From assembly GCF_039727615.1 (NCBI RefSeq), contig NZ_CP152474.1, positions 1,302,001 to 1,366,000 of the forward strand: DNA of 64,000 nt. Reading direction: 5' to 3'. Positions 27,486 to 37,294 of the stretch are shown piece after piece. This DNA comes from Leclercia sp. S52 (GTDB lineage: Bacteria; Pseudomonadota; Gammaproteobacteria; Enterobacterales; Enterobacteriaceae). A program made the position numbers and the translations under genes. Below the pieces are notes generated by a model. It worked only from the letters and a program-made list of their open reading frames with translations. It was not told the DNA's origin and did no database searches. Position 1 is the stretch's first letter, and the number at the start of each line of letters is the position of its first letter.

Positions 27486-29126
27486 ATGGCAAATCACAAT
27501 CGTGCGGGTCAACCTGCACAACAGAGCGATTTGATTAACGTCGCCCAGCTTACCGCGCAGTACTACGTGCTGAAGCCGGAAGTGGGTAACGCAGAACACG
27601 CAGTGAAGTTTGGTACATCCGGGCACCGCGGCAGTGCGGTACGCCACAGCTTTAACGAGCCGCATATTCTGGCCATTGCTCAGGCCATCGCGGAAGAGCG
27701 CGCCAAAAACGGCATCACCGGTCCGTGCTACGTCGGTAAAGATACCCACGCCCTGTCAGAGCCCGCCTTTATTTCCGTGCTGGAAGTGCTGGCAGCCAAC
27801 GGCGTGGACGTCGTGATTCAGGAAAACAACGGCTATACGCCGACCCCTGCGGTCTCTAACGCTATTCTGGTGCATAACCAGAAGGGCGGCGCGCAGGCGG
27901 ATGGTATTGTGATCACGCCATCCCACAACCCGCCGGAAGATGGCGGCATCAAATACAACCCACCAAATGGCGGCCCGGCTGACACCAACGTCACCAAAGT
28001 GGTGGAAGATCGTGCCAACGCCCTGCTGGCCGACGGCCTGAAAGGCGTGAAGCGCATTTCGCTGGACGAGGCGATGGCCTCAGGTCATGTGAAAGAGCAG
28101 GATCTGGTGCAGCCGTTCGTCGAAGGGCTGGCGGATATCGTCGATATGGCGGCGATCCAGAAAGCCGGTCTGAAGCTGGGCGTCGACCCGCTCGGTGGTT
28201 CCGGTATCGAGTACTGGAAACGTATTGCCGAGCACTACAAGCTGGATCTGACCATCGTCAACGATCACGTCGATCAGACCTTCCGCTTTATGCACCTCGA
28301 TAAAGACGGCGCGATCCGCATGGACTGCTCCTCCGAGTGCGCGATGGCCGGCCTGCTGGCGCTGCGTGACAAGTTTGACCTCGCTTTCGCCAACGACCCG
28401 GATTACGACCGTCACGGCATCGTCACCCCGGCGGGCCTGATGAACCCGAACCACTATCTGGCGGTCGCCATCAACTACCTGTTCCAGCATCGTCCGCAGT
28501 GGGGCGCAGAGGTTGCCGTGGGTAAAACCCTGGTCTCCTCCGCCATGATCGACCGCGTGGTTAACGATCTGGGCCGCAAGCTGGTGGAAGTGCCGGTGGG
28601 CTTCAAGTGGTTTGTTGACGGTCTGTTCGACGGTAGCTTCGGCTTTGGCGGCGAAGAGAGCGCGGGGGCTTCCTTCCTCCGCTTCAACGGTACGCCGTGG
28701 TCTACCGACAAAGACGGCATCATCATGTGCCTGCTGGCGGCGGAAATCACTGCCGTCACCGGTAAGAACCCGCAGGAGCACTACAACGAGCTGGCAGCCC
28801 GTTTCGGTGCCCCGAGCTACAACCGTCTGCAGGCTTCTGCTACTTCGGCACAGAAAGCGGCGCTGTCTAAGCTGTCACCAGAAATGGTCAGCGCCAGCAC
28901 CCTGGCAGGCGATCCGATCACCGCCCGTCTGACGGCAGCACCGGGTAACGGCGCGTCGATTGGCGGCCTGAAGGTGATGACCGAGAACGGCTGGTTCGCA
29001 GCGCGTCCATCCGGTACCGAAGATGCGTACAAAATCTACTGTGAAAGCTTCCTCGGCGACGAGCACCGTCAGCTGATTGAGAAAGAAGCGGTGGAGATTG
29101 TGAGTGAAGTATTGAAGAACGCATAA
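27486..29126 (+). CDS. pgm: Phosphoglucomutase (alpha-D-glucose-specific)
   Basis: 546-aa enzyme interconverting glucose-1-P and glucose-6-P, linking glycolysis to UDP-glucose, trehalose and glycogen. The phosphoserine loop [13 protein letters not shown] is at about residue 140-153. The metal-binding DPDYDRHG and sugar-binding GGEESAGAS motifs follow, and the C-terminal [13 protein letters not shown] binds phosphate. The start at 27486 ([10 protein letters not shown]) matches E. coli length. Co-transcribed with seqA. Confidence 0.97.
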   Translation: MANHNRAGQPAQQSDLINVAQLTAQYYVLKPEVGNAEHAVKFGTSGHRGSAVRHSFNEPHILAIAQAIAEERAKNGITGPCYVGKDTHALSEPAFISVLEVLAANGVDVVIQENNGYTPTPAVSNAILVHNQKGGAQADGIVITPSHNPPEDGGIKYNPPNGGPADTNVTKVVEDRANALLADGLKGVKRISLDEAMASGHVKEQDLVQPFVEGLADIVDMAAIQKAGLKLGVDPLGGSGIEYWKRIAEHYKLDLTIVNDHVDQTFRFMHLDKDGAIRMDCSSECAMAGLLALRDKFDLAFANDPDYDRHGIVTPAGLMNPNHYLAVAINYLFQHRPQWGAEVAVGKTLVSSAMIDRVVNDLGRKLVEVPVGFKWFVDGLFDGSFGFGGEESAGASFLRFNGTPWSTDKDGIIMCLLAAEITAVTGKNPQEHYNELAARFGAPSYNRLQASATSAQKAALSKLSPEMVSASTLAGDPITARLTAAPGNGASIGGLKVMTENGWFAARPSGTEDAYKIYCESFLGDEHRQLIEKEAVEIVSEVLKNA

Positions 29127-29139
29127 GTGCGGTAGGTGT

Positions 29140-29165
29140 GCCGGGCGGCGCTGCGTTTGCCCGGC
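29140..29165. repeat. REP element after pgm
   Basis: Single REP-type palindrome GCCGGGCGGCGCTGCGTTTGCCCGGC between the pgm stop and its terminator. Confidence 0.7.
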
Positions 29166-29177
29166 CTGGAAATTCAA

Positions 29178-29205
29178 ACGGCAACCCTGGGGTTGCCGTT
29201 TTTTT
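29178..29205 (+). terminator. Intrinsic terminator of seqA-pgm
   Basis: Stem ACGGCAACCC/GGGTTGCCGT followed by seven Ts. It ends two bases from the potE stop on the other strand. Confidence 0.88.
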
Positions 29206-29206
29206 A

Positions 29207-30521
29207 TTAGCTCAGTTTATTTTTTAGCTCAAAGCGCGGTGACACCAGGCCGTAGAGCGTCCAGCCCATAAAGGTCACCATTGCTCCGTACAGCATCGCT
29301 TCCTGACCGGAAGAGTAGAGCGCATAGAAGCTGTAAATTGCCCCCACCAGCGCCACAATATTGGCAACCTTCGCTTTGCCCGGATCGACTTTCGCCACCT
29401 TCTGAATAATCACCAGCGCCGCCATCGACAGGATGTACGGGATGATATTGGTCACCACCGCCAGGTTAACCAGTACGTTGAACTGGCTGTTCAGCGACGG
29501 GCTGATGGTCATCAGGGACAGACCGCTCTGGAAGATAACAATCGCCAGCATTCCCTGTACCGGGGCTTCTGACCTGGTGACGCGGGAGAAGATTTTCGGG
29601 AAGTAACCCGCATCGGCCGAGGTTTTAAACACCTGGGCGATGGTGAACTGCCAGCCGAGGAGAGAGCCGCAGCACGACATCACCATCAGACCCATAATCA
29701 CTTTCCCGACTTCCGGGGTGAACATCTGCGCGAAGGCCAGCCCGAACGGCGCGGTAGAGTTGGCCAGATCCATGTTTGGCACAATCCCGGCGATCACGTT
29801 GGTGGAGACGATATAGATTACCGCCGCGCCCAGGGTTCCGCCCAGCACCGCAATCGGCACGTTCTTTTCCGGGTTCTCCACCACTTCGGCGTTAGCACAG
29901 GCGGATTCCAGCCCGAGGAAAGCCCATAACGTCATGGCGATGGAGGAGCCAACGGCGGTGAAGAACGGCACATGGTGCGGGTTCCAGGAGTTGGCGTACA
30001 GCGTCGGGCTAAACCAGAACCAGCCGATGATGCACAGCCCGACCACCGGGATGATCACCCCCCCAGACGGTAATACTGCTGAGCTGCCCTGTGATACGCG
30101 CCCCGCCAAAGTTGGCGATGGTGCAGATCCACAGTACGCCGATGGTTGCCAGCCCGATTTGTACCGGGCTGAGCGTGGCACCGAACAACTCGGTACCGTA
30201 ACCCACCGCCGAAATCGCAATGGCGACGTTGGCGATCAGCAGCGACACGCCGTAGGTATAGTTGGCCATAAAGTTGCCCGACTTACCGAAGGCATATTCG
30301 GCATAGCCGCCCATCCCGCCTGACTTGCGGCTGAACATCCCGCACTTGGCGAATGCCCACGCCAGCGCCATCGAACCCACCGCCGTGACCAGCCAGGAGA
30401 TGATCGAGATCGTCCCCACCTCCGCGAGCTTGGTTGGCAGCATGATAATGCCGGAGCCCATCATGTTGACCATGGTGAGAATGGTGAGCTGCACCACCCC
30501 CATTTTGTTGGATTTACTCAT
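29207..30521 (-). pseudogene. potE: PotE, putrescine-ornithine antiporter (one +1 frameshift)
   Basis: APC-superfamily inner-membrane exchanger that imports ornithine and exports putrescine, the partner of SpeF in acid resistance. The N-terminal part (MSKSNKMGVVQLTILTMVNM...) and C-terminal part (...PVVGLCIIGWFWFSP to LSPRFELKNKL) are in different frames. They meet at a seven-C run, 30058-30064 (Gs on the coding strand). With six, TGG GGG GTG ATC ATC reads Trp-Gly-Val-Ile-Ile as in E. coli and the product is 437 aa. The start overlaps the speF stop by four bases (ATGA). Confidence 0.87.
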
Positions 30522-32716
30522 AATTTCTCTCCTTTCAGCAGCGCAGGCTGAGCGGCAGGTTTTTTGATGACGTAGCAGCGAACCTGTTTGCGTCCGTCAC
30601 ACTCTTCGACGTAGACACCCTGCAGCTCCGGGGCAAAGCCCGGCAGCAGGTTGATCCCCTCTTCGAGGGCCGCGAAGTAGCGCAGCACCGAGCCGCCCCA
30701 GACTTCACCCGGGACTACGCACAGCACGCCCGGTGGGTAAGGGAGAGCGCCTTCGGCGGCGATCCGGCCTTCCGCATCGCGCAGGGAGACCAGCTCAACC
30801 TCGCCGCGCAGGTAGGCAAAGTTGGCCTCCTGCGGGTTCATCATCACCCGAGGGAAGTGCGACTTGCGGAACATCTCTTTCTGGAGCTGTTTCACGTTAT
30901 GGCGGGCGTACAGTTCATGCATCTCCAGGCAGATCTGGCGCAGGGTGTAACCGGCGTAGCGTTCCGGGTACTGCTTACAGATCGACGGCAGCACCTCTTT
31001 CAGCGGGGCATCGGTCTGGAGCAGCTTCTCGAAGCGCACCAGCTGGGCGACCAGCTGCTGCAGTTTGCCCATGTCCTCTGCCGGAGTGAGCAGGAACAGG
31101 ATCGAGTTGAGATCGCATTTTTCCGGGACGATGCCGTTTTCACGCAGGAAGTTAGCCAGAATGGTGGCCGGGACGCCGAAATCTTCATACTCCCCGGTGC
31201 GGGCGTTGATCCCTGGCGTGGTCAGCAGCAGTTTGCACGGATCGATAAAGTACTGGTGCTCGGCATAGCCTTCAAAGGCGTGCCAGTTCTCGCCCGGAAC
31301 GAAGTGGAAGAAACGCAGATTAGTGGCAATGTCGGCGGTGCTGGCGCTCTCCCACGGGCGGCCATCTACCGTTTCCGGCACAAACGGGCGAATAAACTGG
31401 CAGTTTTGCAGGATCAGCTTGCGCGCTTCGATGCCGTTTACCACGCAGTCCATCCACATGTTGCGGCCGCTTTGTCCCTCATGCATCCGGGCGTTGATAT
31501 CCAGGGCGGCGAACAGCGGATAGAACGGGCTGGTGGAGGCGTGCATCATAAAGGCGTTGTTCAGGCGTTTATGCGGGACATAGCGCTGCTGGCCCTTAAT
31601 GTGTCGGTCTTTCTTGTGGATCTGCGAGGTCTGGGAGAAACCCGCCTGCTGTTTATGCACCGACTGGGTGACCAGGATCCCCGGATCGTTCTCGTTCAGC
31701 TCCAGCAGCAGCGGGGAGCAGTCCGCCATCATCGGGATAAACTGCTCGTAGCCCACCCAGGCAGAGTCAAACAGGATGTAATCGCACAGATGGCCGATCT
31801 TATCCACCACCTGACGGGCGTTATAGATGGTGCCATCGTAGGTGCCGAGCTGGATCACCGCCAGGCGGAACGGACGCGAGTCACGGGCGCGGTCAGGTGC
31901 CACCTCTGAGACCAGCTCGCGCAGATAGCCCTCTTCAAAGCAGTGGGCATCGATACCGCCGATAAAGCCGTACGGGTTACGCGCGGTTTCCAGATAGACC
32001 GGCGTTGCCCCCGCCTGCAACAGCGCACCGTGGTGGTTGGATTTGTGGTTATTACGATCGAACAGCACCAGATCGCCCGGGGTGAGCAGGGCGTTAAGCA
32101 CCACCTTGTTAGAGGAGGAGGTGCCGTTCAGCACGAAGTAGGTTTTATCCGCATTAAAGACTTTCGCCGCATGCTGCTGGGCGATGCACGGCGCGCCTTC
32201 GTGGATCAGCAGATCGCCCATCGCCACATCGGCATTGCACAGGTCGGAGCGGAACAGCGTCTCGCCAAAGAAATCGACAAACTGGTTACCCGCAGGATGA
32301 CGGCGGAAGAACTGCCCGCCCTGATGCCCCGGGCAGTCAAAGGCGCTGTTGCCTTGCGCGACGTAATCAACCAGCGCGCGGAAGAACGGCGGGCGCAGCT
32401 GCGTTTCGTACTTCTGTGCGGCCGCTTCCAGCTGGCGTCCGTAGAAATCATTGCAGTTATCGGCGCATTCAAAAACGCCCTGAATCCGCGATAAATACTC
32501 TGCCGGAACAATCTCTTCTTTATGGGTGGAAATAAAAACGGGAATATTGAATCCCGTCGCATCTATTTTTTCGATGGTGCCATTTTCAATATCGCTGACC
32601 GCCAGTACCACTGCGGCGACATCGATATAATCCGAGTCGTTCACGTCCACCGTTTCGCGGCTGGTGGTAAAGCAGTGTGGACAGGTACGGCTGGTGGCAA
32701 TTTTTAAGGTTTTCAT
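30518..32716 (-). CDS. speF: Inducible ornithine decarboxylase SpeF
   Basis: 732-aa PLP-dependent decarboxylase of the fold III wing-domain family; converts ornithine to putrescine and CO2, consuming a proton. The PLP lysine is in SVHKQQAGFSQTSQIHKKD, with GTSSSNKVVLNA in the cofactor domain and the N-terminal wing domain at about 1-110. Induced at low pH and high ornithine. Preceded by the SpeFL arrest-peptide leader and translationally coupled to potE. Confidence 0.97.
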   Translation of the reverse strand: MKTLKIATSRTCPHCFTTSRETVDVNDSDYIDVAAVVLAVSDIENGTIEKIDATGFNIPVFISTHKEEIVPAEYLSRIQGVFECADNCNDFYGRQLEAAAQKYETQLRPPFFRALVDYVAQGNSAFDCPGHQGGQFFRRHPAGNQFVDFFGETLFRSDLCNADVAMGDLLIHEGAPCIAQQHAAKVFNADKTYFVLNGTSSSNKVVLNALLTPGDLVLFDRNNHKSNHHGALLQAGATPVYLETARNPYGFIGGIDAHCFEEGYLRELVSEVAPDRARDSRPFRLAVIQLGTYDGTIYNARQVVDKIGHLCDYILFDSAWVGYEQFIPMMADCSPLLLELNENDPGILVTQSVHKQQAGFSQTSQIHKKDRHIKGQQRYVPHKRLNNAFMMHASTSPFYPLFAALDINARMHEGQSGRNMWMDCVVNGIEARKLILQNCQFIRPFVPETVDGRPWESASTADIATNLRFFHFVPGENWHAFEGYAEHQYFIDPCKLLLTTPGINARTGEYEDFGVPATILANFLRENGIVPEKCDLNSILFLLTPAEDMGKLQQLVAQLVRFEKLLQTDAPLKEVLPSICKQYPERYAGYTLRQICLEMHELYARHNVKQLQKEMFRKSHFPRVMMNPQEANFAYLRGEVELVSLRDAEGRIAAEGALPYPPGVLCVVPGEVWGGSVLRYFAALEEGINLLPGFAPELQGVYVEECDGRKQVRCYVIKKPAAQPALLKGEKL

Positions 32717-32970
32717 CTTTCGCTCTTTATTTTAGATAATAGAGGTCCTTCGATTTCTGATAAAAAAGAAATCGCTGGTTGCCGGAAAAAAAGCAAAGTC
32801 GGGCCGCTGATAAAAAATCAGTACATTGCTTTTTGCACAATAAAATTCAGTCCGTCCGGTTACGGATGTGTCTGAATCAAGGGAGGTGAGCGCACGAGTT
32901 CACAGCCAACTGACTGTAAAAGCGATCTTTTCAGGGAAGCCTGTAAGCGAATGCGCCAGAAGTCGAAGGA
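32717..32970 (-). promoter_or_regulatory. speF leader, SpeFL-controlled Rho/attenuation region
   Basis: 254-base untranslated segment between speFL and speF. In E. coli and Salmonella, ornithine-dependent stalling on speFL remodels this leader and prevents Rho-dependent termination, letting speF-potE be transcribed. The interval is GA/purine-rich and contains complementary stretches, but I did not derive the alternative structures by hand. Confidence 0.6.
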
Positions 32971-33075
32971 CTACCGGGCGTTGAAGAGATGAAAGTCAAA
33001 GCAGTTGCGATGGGCAAACTTCATGATATGAGTCACCCGTCTTATATGAGGCATGAAACGATTGTTGTTTTCCAT
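32971..33075 (-). CDS. speFL: SpeFL, ornithine-sensing arrest peptide
   Basis: 34-codon ORF, MENNNRFMPHIRRVTHIMKF followed by AHRNCFDFHLFNAR. It matches the E. coli/Salmonella speF leader peptide, which binds ornithine in the ribosome exit tunnel and stalls translation at its stop codon, turning on speF. Compared with the E. coli sequence as I recall it, there are three differences (T14V, S25C, F30L); the HIRR motif and the C-terminal NAR-stop are kept. A weak AGGG lies about 10 bases before the ATG. Confidence 0.9.
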   Translation of the reverse strand: MENNNRFMPHIRRVTHIMKFAHRNCFDFHLFNAR

Positions 33076-33354
33076 TTTTATTTTCCCTTTCAGTAATTGA
33101 AAGCGTGGTCATTTTATCCGGAAAGGGGCGGTAAACCGTGAAGATGATCAACATTAGCCGATCATTTAAAAAATAAATCCCCACATTTAGCTTTGAGCGC
33201 AGATCAAAATGCTGTTTTGTAGGTGTTATGTTAATACACTGTATTTTTAGTGTGTTAAATGGCGGGAAATAAAGAAATAAACAGACGATTAGCTGTTTTA
33301 TAAATATAAATTCGCGGCGTATTGTTTTTAAGTGAAATTAAAATGAATGCTTAT
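33076..33354. other. AT-rich spacer between kdpE and speFL
   Basis: 279 bases of low-GC sequence with no convincing ORF. It must hold the speFL-speF promoter (minus strand). Its low GC stands out from the neighbouring genes and may allow H-NS silencing, which is inferred from composition only. Confidence 0.45.
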
Positions 33355-34032
33355 TCAAAGCACAAACCGATAACCGATACCGGTTTCAGTTAATAAATGG
33401 CGAGGGCGCGCGGGGTCCACCTCGAGTTTCTGGCGAAGGTGACCCATATATATGCGCAGGTAGTGACTATGCTCCACTGCATTCGGTCCCCAGACCTGAC
33501 TTAACAGCTGGCGCTGGGTGAGCACTTTGCCGTGATTGTTGAGCAGCACCGCCAGCAGGCGGAATTCGATAGGCGTCAGATGGATTTCCGCTTCACCCCG
33601 CTGAATGCGCCGTGAGGCCAGATCGACGCGAATATCGGAAAAGCTATACACCGGGTCGACGGGGGCGGTGGTCGCGTGGCGGCGCAGGGCGACGCGAAGA
33701 CGCGCCTGCAGTTCGCCAATGCCAAACGGCTTGCTGAGATAGTCGTCGGCTCCGGCATCGAGCGCGGCGATTTTGTCGGTCTCTTCCAGACGCGCCGAGA
33801 GCACAATGATTGGCATCTGGCTCCACTGGCGCACTTCGCGGATAAAGTCGAGGCCGTCCCCGTCCGGCAGACCCAGATCGAGGATCACCAGATCCGGTTT
33901 ACGGGTCGCGGCTTCAATCAGGCCCCGCTGCAGCGTCCCGGCATCGTGTACGCGCAGGCCTTCCCCTTCCAGCGCGGCGCGCAGAAAACGGCTGATGGCG
34001 AGTTCATCTTCAACAATCAGGACGTTAATCAC
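33355..34032 (-). CDS. kdpE: KdpE, response regulator
   Basis: 225-aa OmpR/PhoB-type regulator that activates kdpFABC when phosphorylated by KdpD. The receiver domain has Asp52 in VILDLGLPDGDG as phosphoacceptor, acidic residues at EDE (8-10) and the Lys in LSKPFG. The C-terminal winged helix spans about 130-225 (LTPIEFRLLAVLLNNHGKV). The start overlaps the kdpD stop by four bases. It is the distal gene of kdpFABCDE. Confidence 0.96.
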   Translation of the reverse strand: MINVLIVEDELAISRFLRAALEGEGLRVHDAGTLQRGLIEAATRKPDLVILDLGLPDGDGLDFIREVRQWSQMPIIVLSARLEETDKIAALDAGADDYLSKPFGIGELQARLRVALRRHATTAPVDPVYSFSDIRVDLASRRIQRGEAEIHLTPIEFRLLAVLLNNHGKVLTQRQLLSQVWGPNAVEHSHYLRIYMGHLRQKLEVDPARPRHLLTETGIGYRFVL

Positions 34033-36706
34033 AAATCCTCTGGAAATTCATTCAGTTCAGGGGGCGTATCGCGCGGCAGTGTAACACAAAATCCGGCCCC
34101 GCCTTCGGGGCGGTTATGGGCCGTGATGGTGCCACCGTGCACCTCCACAATTGCCTGGCAGATGGCCAGCCCCAGCCCCACGCCGGGAATGGCCGACTCC
34201 TTATTACCGCGGGCGAACTTATCAAAGATAGCCCGTTCCTGACCCACCGGAATACCGGGGCCGGTATCCCACACCTCCAGCTGCAGTTGGTCAGGGGTGA
34301 CGCTGGCGTGAATCCCGATTTGCGCTCTGCTACCGGCGTATTTGCCGGCGTTCTCCAGCAGGTTAATCAGCACCCGCTCGAACAGCGGGCCGTCCACGTG
34401 GATCAACGCCAGAGGATCTGACATATCCAGCGCGATATGCCGACCACCGAGCCCCGGCTCCAGCGTTTTCAGGGCGCTGCCGATCACCTCTTCCAGGGTC
34501 AGCCACTCTTTTTTCAGGTTAAAGCCACCGGACTGGATCCGCGCCATATCCAGCAGGTTGTTCACCAGCCGGGTAGTATTCAGCACGTGCTGGCGGATCT
34601 CGCTGGCCTGGGGGGGCGTGGCGCGAGCCCTCTGCTGCCAGGTCGAGGGTCAGGATCTCCGACTGGCCGAACAGCACCGTCAGCGGCGTGCGCAGATCGT
34701 GAGAGAGGGCCGCCAGCAGGGAGTTACGAATACTCTCCCGCTCGCTGGCTAGCCGCGCCTGCTCTTCGCTGGCGGTCAACGCCAGCCGCTCGAGAGCGCT
34801 GGCGACCAGCAGGGTGAAGGTCTCCAGCAGGCGCTGCTGCTCGGGGATCATCAGCTGACGCAGGTTGGACGGCTCGACGATGGCCACTCCCTGGTGCTGC
34901 AGCGGCAGGATGAGATACGGCACCCCGGGCAGGGTGTCGGTTCCTGCCCCGGCGGGCTGGCCCTTGTCAAAGCTCCAGCGAGCAATGGCCTCATCCCAGG
35001 GCGTCATGCCCGAGGCCGGGGAGAGCGGGCGCAGCACACCTTCGCGATCCGGCACGAGGATCAGGCTGCGGGCGTGAAAGGTGGAGTGGATAAACTGCTG
35101 GCTGGTGTGGGCAATATCCTGCGGCGTGCGGCCCACCGCCAGTGCTTTAGACATCTCGTACAGATGGCGGGTGCGCTGCTCGCGGTAGCGGGCGATCCGC
35201 GCCTGATAGCGCACCCCCGCCGTCAGGTTGCCGATTAATAATCCCACCGCCAGCATCACGGCGAAGGTGAGCACGTACTGCACGTCCGACACCGCCAGGG
35301 TGCCGCGTGGGGCGATGAAAAAGAGATCGAAGCTGACCACGTTGATCACCGTCGCCAGCACCGAAGGCCAGCGCCCGTAAAACAGCGCCACCACCACCAC
35401 CCCAAGCAGGTAGATCATCACCAGGTTGGCGGCGTCAAAATCGGGTAGCCACTGACTGGCGATAAAGGTGATCAGGGCGCAGAGCAGCACCGCCACCAGA
35501 CAGCCGCGCAGCTGGATCCGCCATTTGTCGCTGAAGGTCCGGTTATCGGGGGGTTCTGGCGGGCAGGGCCGCGGGTTTGTCGTCGAGGGCGACGATCAGC
35601 AGGTCGAGGTCGGGGGCGCGCTGTGCCAGCTTGTCGGCAAAGGTGTCCCTGTTAAACCACCGGCGATGGGACCGTCTGCCGATGACAATCTTGCCGAGGT
35701 TATGCTCCCGGGCGTAGCGCAGGATGGCTTTGTCTTCCGCCTGTTCCGCCAGGGTAGCGGTTTCGGCCCCCAGCTCCTGAGCCAGACGCAGGGCGCTGAG
35801 AATGGCGCGGCGCTGGTTCTCCGGCAGGCGGTGCAGCTGTGGGGTTTCAACGTAGACGGCGTGCCAGACGCTGCCGAACTTCGCCGCCAGACGCGCGGCG
35901 GTGCGCACCAGCTTCTCATTGCCGCTGCCGTGGCCGATACAGAGCAGGATCGCATCGCGGGTATGCCACACCTTCTCCTCGCCCTGATGGTCGCGCCAGG
36001 CCCGCATCTGATCGTCCACCCGGTCGGCGGTGCGGCGCAGGGCCAGCTCGCGCAGGGCGATCAAATTGCCTTTACGGAAGAAGTGCTCGATTGCCCGTTC
36101 GGCCTGTCCGGCAATGTAAACCTTACCTTCATGCAGGCGCTGGCGCAGATCGTCCGGGGGCAGATCCACCAGCACCACTTCATCCGCAGCGTCGAAGAAC
36201 GGATCCGGGACGGTCTCCCGGACCTGAATGCCGGTGACGCCGCTAACCACGTCGTTAAGGCTCTCCAGATGCTGGACGTTGACGGTGGTAAAGACATCGA
36301 TGCCCGCCTCAAGTAGCTCCTCAACGTCCTGCCAGCGTTTCGGGTGGCGTGAACCGGGGGCGTTACTGTGCGCCAGCTCGTCCATCAGGATCAGCGCCGG
36401 GCGGCGGGCGAGGGCGGCATCGAGATCGAACTCCGTTACCAGACGTCCGCGATGATGAATGCGCCGGGGCGGCTGAGTTGCCAGGCCAGCCAGCATGGCG
36501 GCGGTCTCCTGGCGACCGTGGGTCTCCGCCACGCCGATCAAAATATCGAGCCCCTGGGCGCGCAGACGCTGCGCTTCACTGAGCATGGCGAAGGTCTTGC
36601 CGACCCCCGCACAGGCGCCGAAGAAGATTTTCAGCTTGCCGCGATGGGGTGCGGCAGCCTGCTCCAGCAGTTTGTCCGGGTCCGGGCGCTGAGGCTCGTC
36701 GATCAT
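34029..36706 (-). pseudogene. kdpD: KdpD, sensor histidine kinase (two +1 frameshifts)
   Basis: K+/turgor-sensing kinase for KdpE. Seen in order: Walker A-like GACAGVGKT (residues 30-38), USP-like domain, four-helix membrane region (ITFIASQWLPDF...LLIGNLTAGV), GAF-like region, phosphoacceptor His in LSHDLRTPLT and a HATPase_c domain. Frame is lost at 35548-35553 (six Cs on the coding strand, five expected; Pro-Asp-Asn-Arg restored) and at 34610-34616 (seven Cs, six expected; Ala-Pro-Gln-Ala-Ser restored). Corrected length 891 aa against 894 in E. coli. Start abuts the kdpC stop. Confidence 0.88.
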
Positions 36707-37282
36707 TTAGTTTTTCCTTAGTGCGTCCAGCGCCAGATTTAATTCAACAATATTGACCACCGCGCCGCCCATCGCGCTGAACAGCGGTTTTTGCGTATGC
36801 TCAGCCACCAGTTGGCTGAGCTGCGCGGAGGTGAGCTGACGTGCCTGGGCCACGCGCGGGATCTGCCAGGCGACGGCCTGCGGCGTCAGGCTGTAGTCCA
36901 GCCCGCTGGCCGAAGCGGTCACCAGCTCAACCGGCACCGCCTGGCTGGCCTGTGGATTGGCGACGCGTAGTGCCGCTACGCGGGCGCGAATGGCGTTATC
37001 CAGCTCAGGGTTGCTGCCCGCCAGGTTGCTGCCGCCCGAGGCCAGCGGATTATACGGGCTTTCCGCCGTGGCGGAAGGACGGCCGTGAAAGTAACCCGCC
37101 CCGGTAAAGTCTTGCCCAATCAGGCGTGAACCGCGGATCTCCCCCTGCTGGCGGATAAGCGAACCGTTAGCCTGGTCGGCAAACCACCACTGGCCCAGCG
37201 CGGTAGTCACCAGCGGGTAGACGCCGCCGGTGATCAGGGCCAGCAGAATAAACAACAGTATAGCGGGACGTAACATAGCCAT
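36707..37282 (-). CDS. kdpC: KdpC, K+-transporting ATPase subunit C
   Basis: 191-aa inner-membrane protein with one N-terminal membrane helix ([21 protein letters not shown]) and a periplasmic domain containing [17 protein letters not shown]. It stabilises ATP binding and assembly of KdpFABC. Intact, unlike its neighbours; its stop directly adjoins the kdpD start. Twelve bases after kdpB. Confidence 0.96.
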   Translation of the reverse strand: MAMLRPAILLFILLALITGGVYPLVTTALGQWWFADQANGSLIRQQGEIRGSRLIGQDFTGAGYFHGRPSATAESPYNPLASGGSNLAGSNPELDNAIRARVAALRVANPQASQAVPVELVTASASGLDYSLTPQAVAWQIPRVAQARQLTSAQLSQLVAEHTQKPLFSAMGGAVVNIVELNLALDALRKN

Positions 37283-37294
37283 TTGATTTTCCTC

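Noticed and set aside
33076..33354. Possible horizontally acquired island because of low GC near kdpE/speFL
   Set aside because: Only a few hundred AT-rich intergenic bases; flanking genes are in ancestral order with normal composition.
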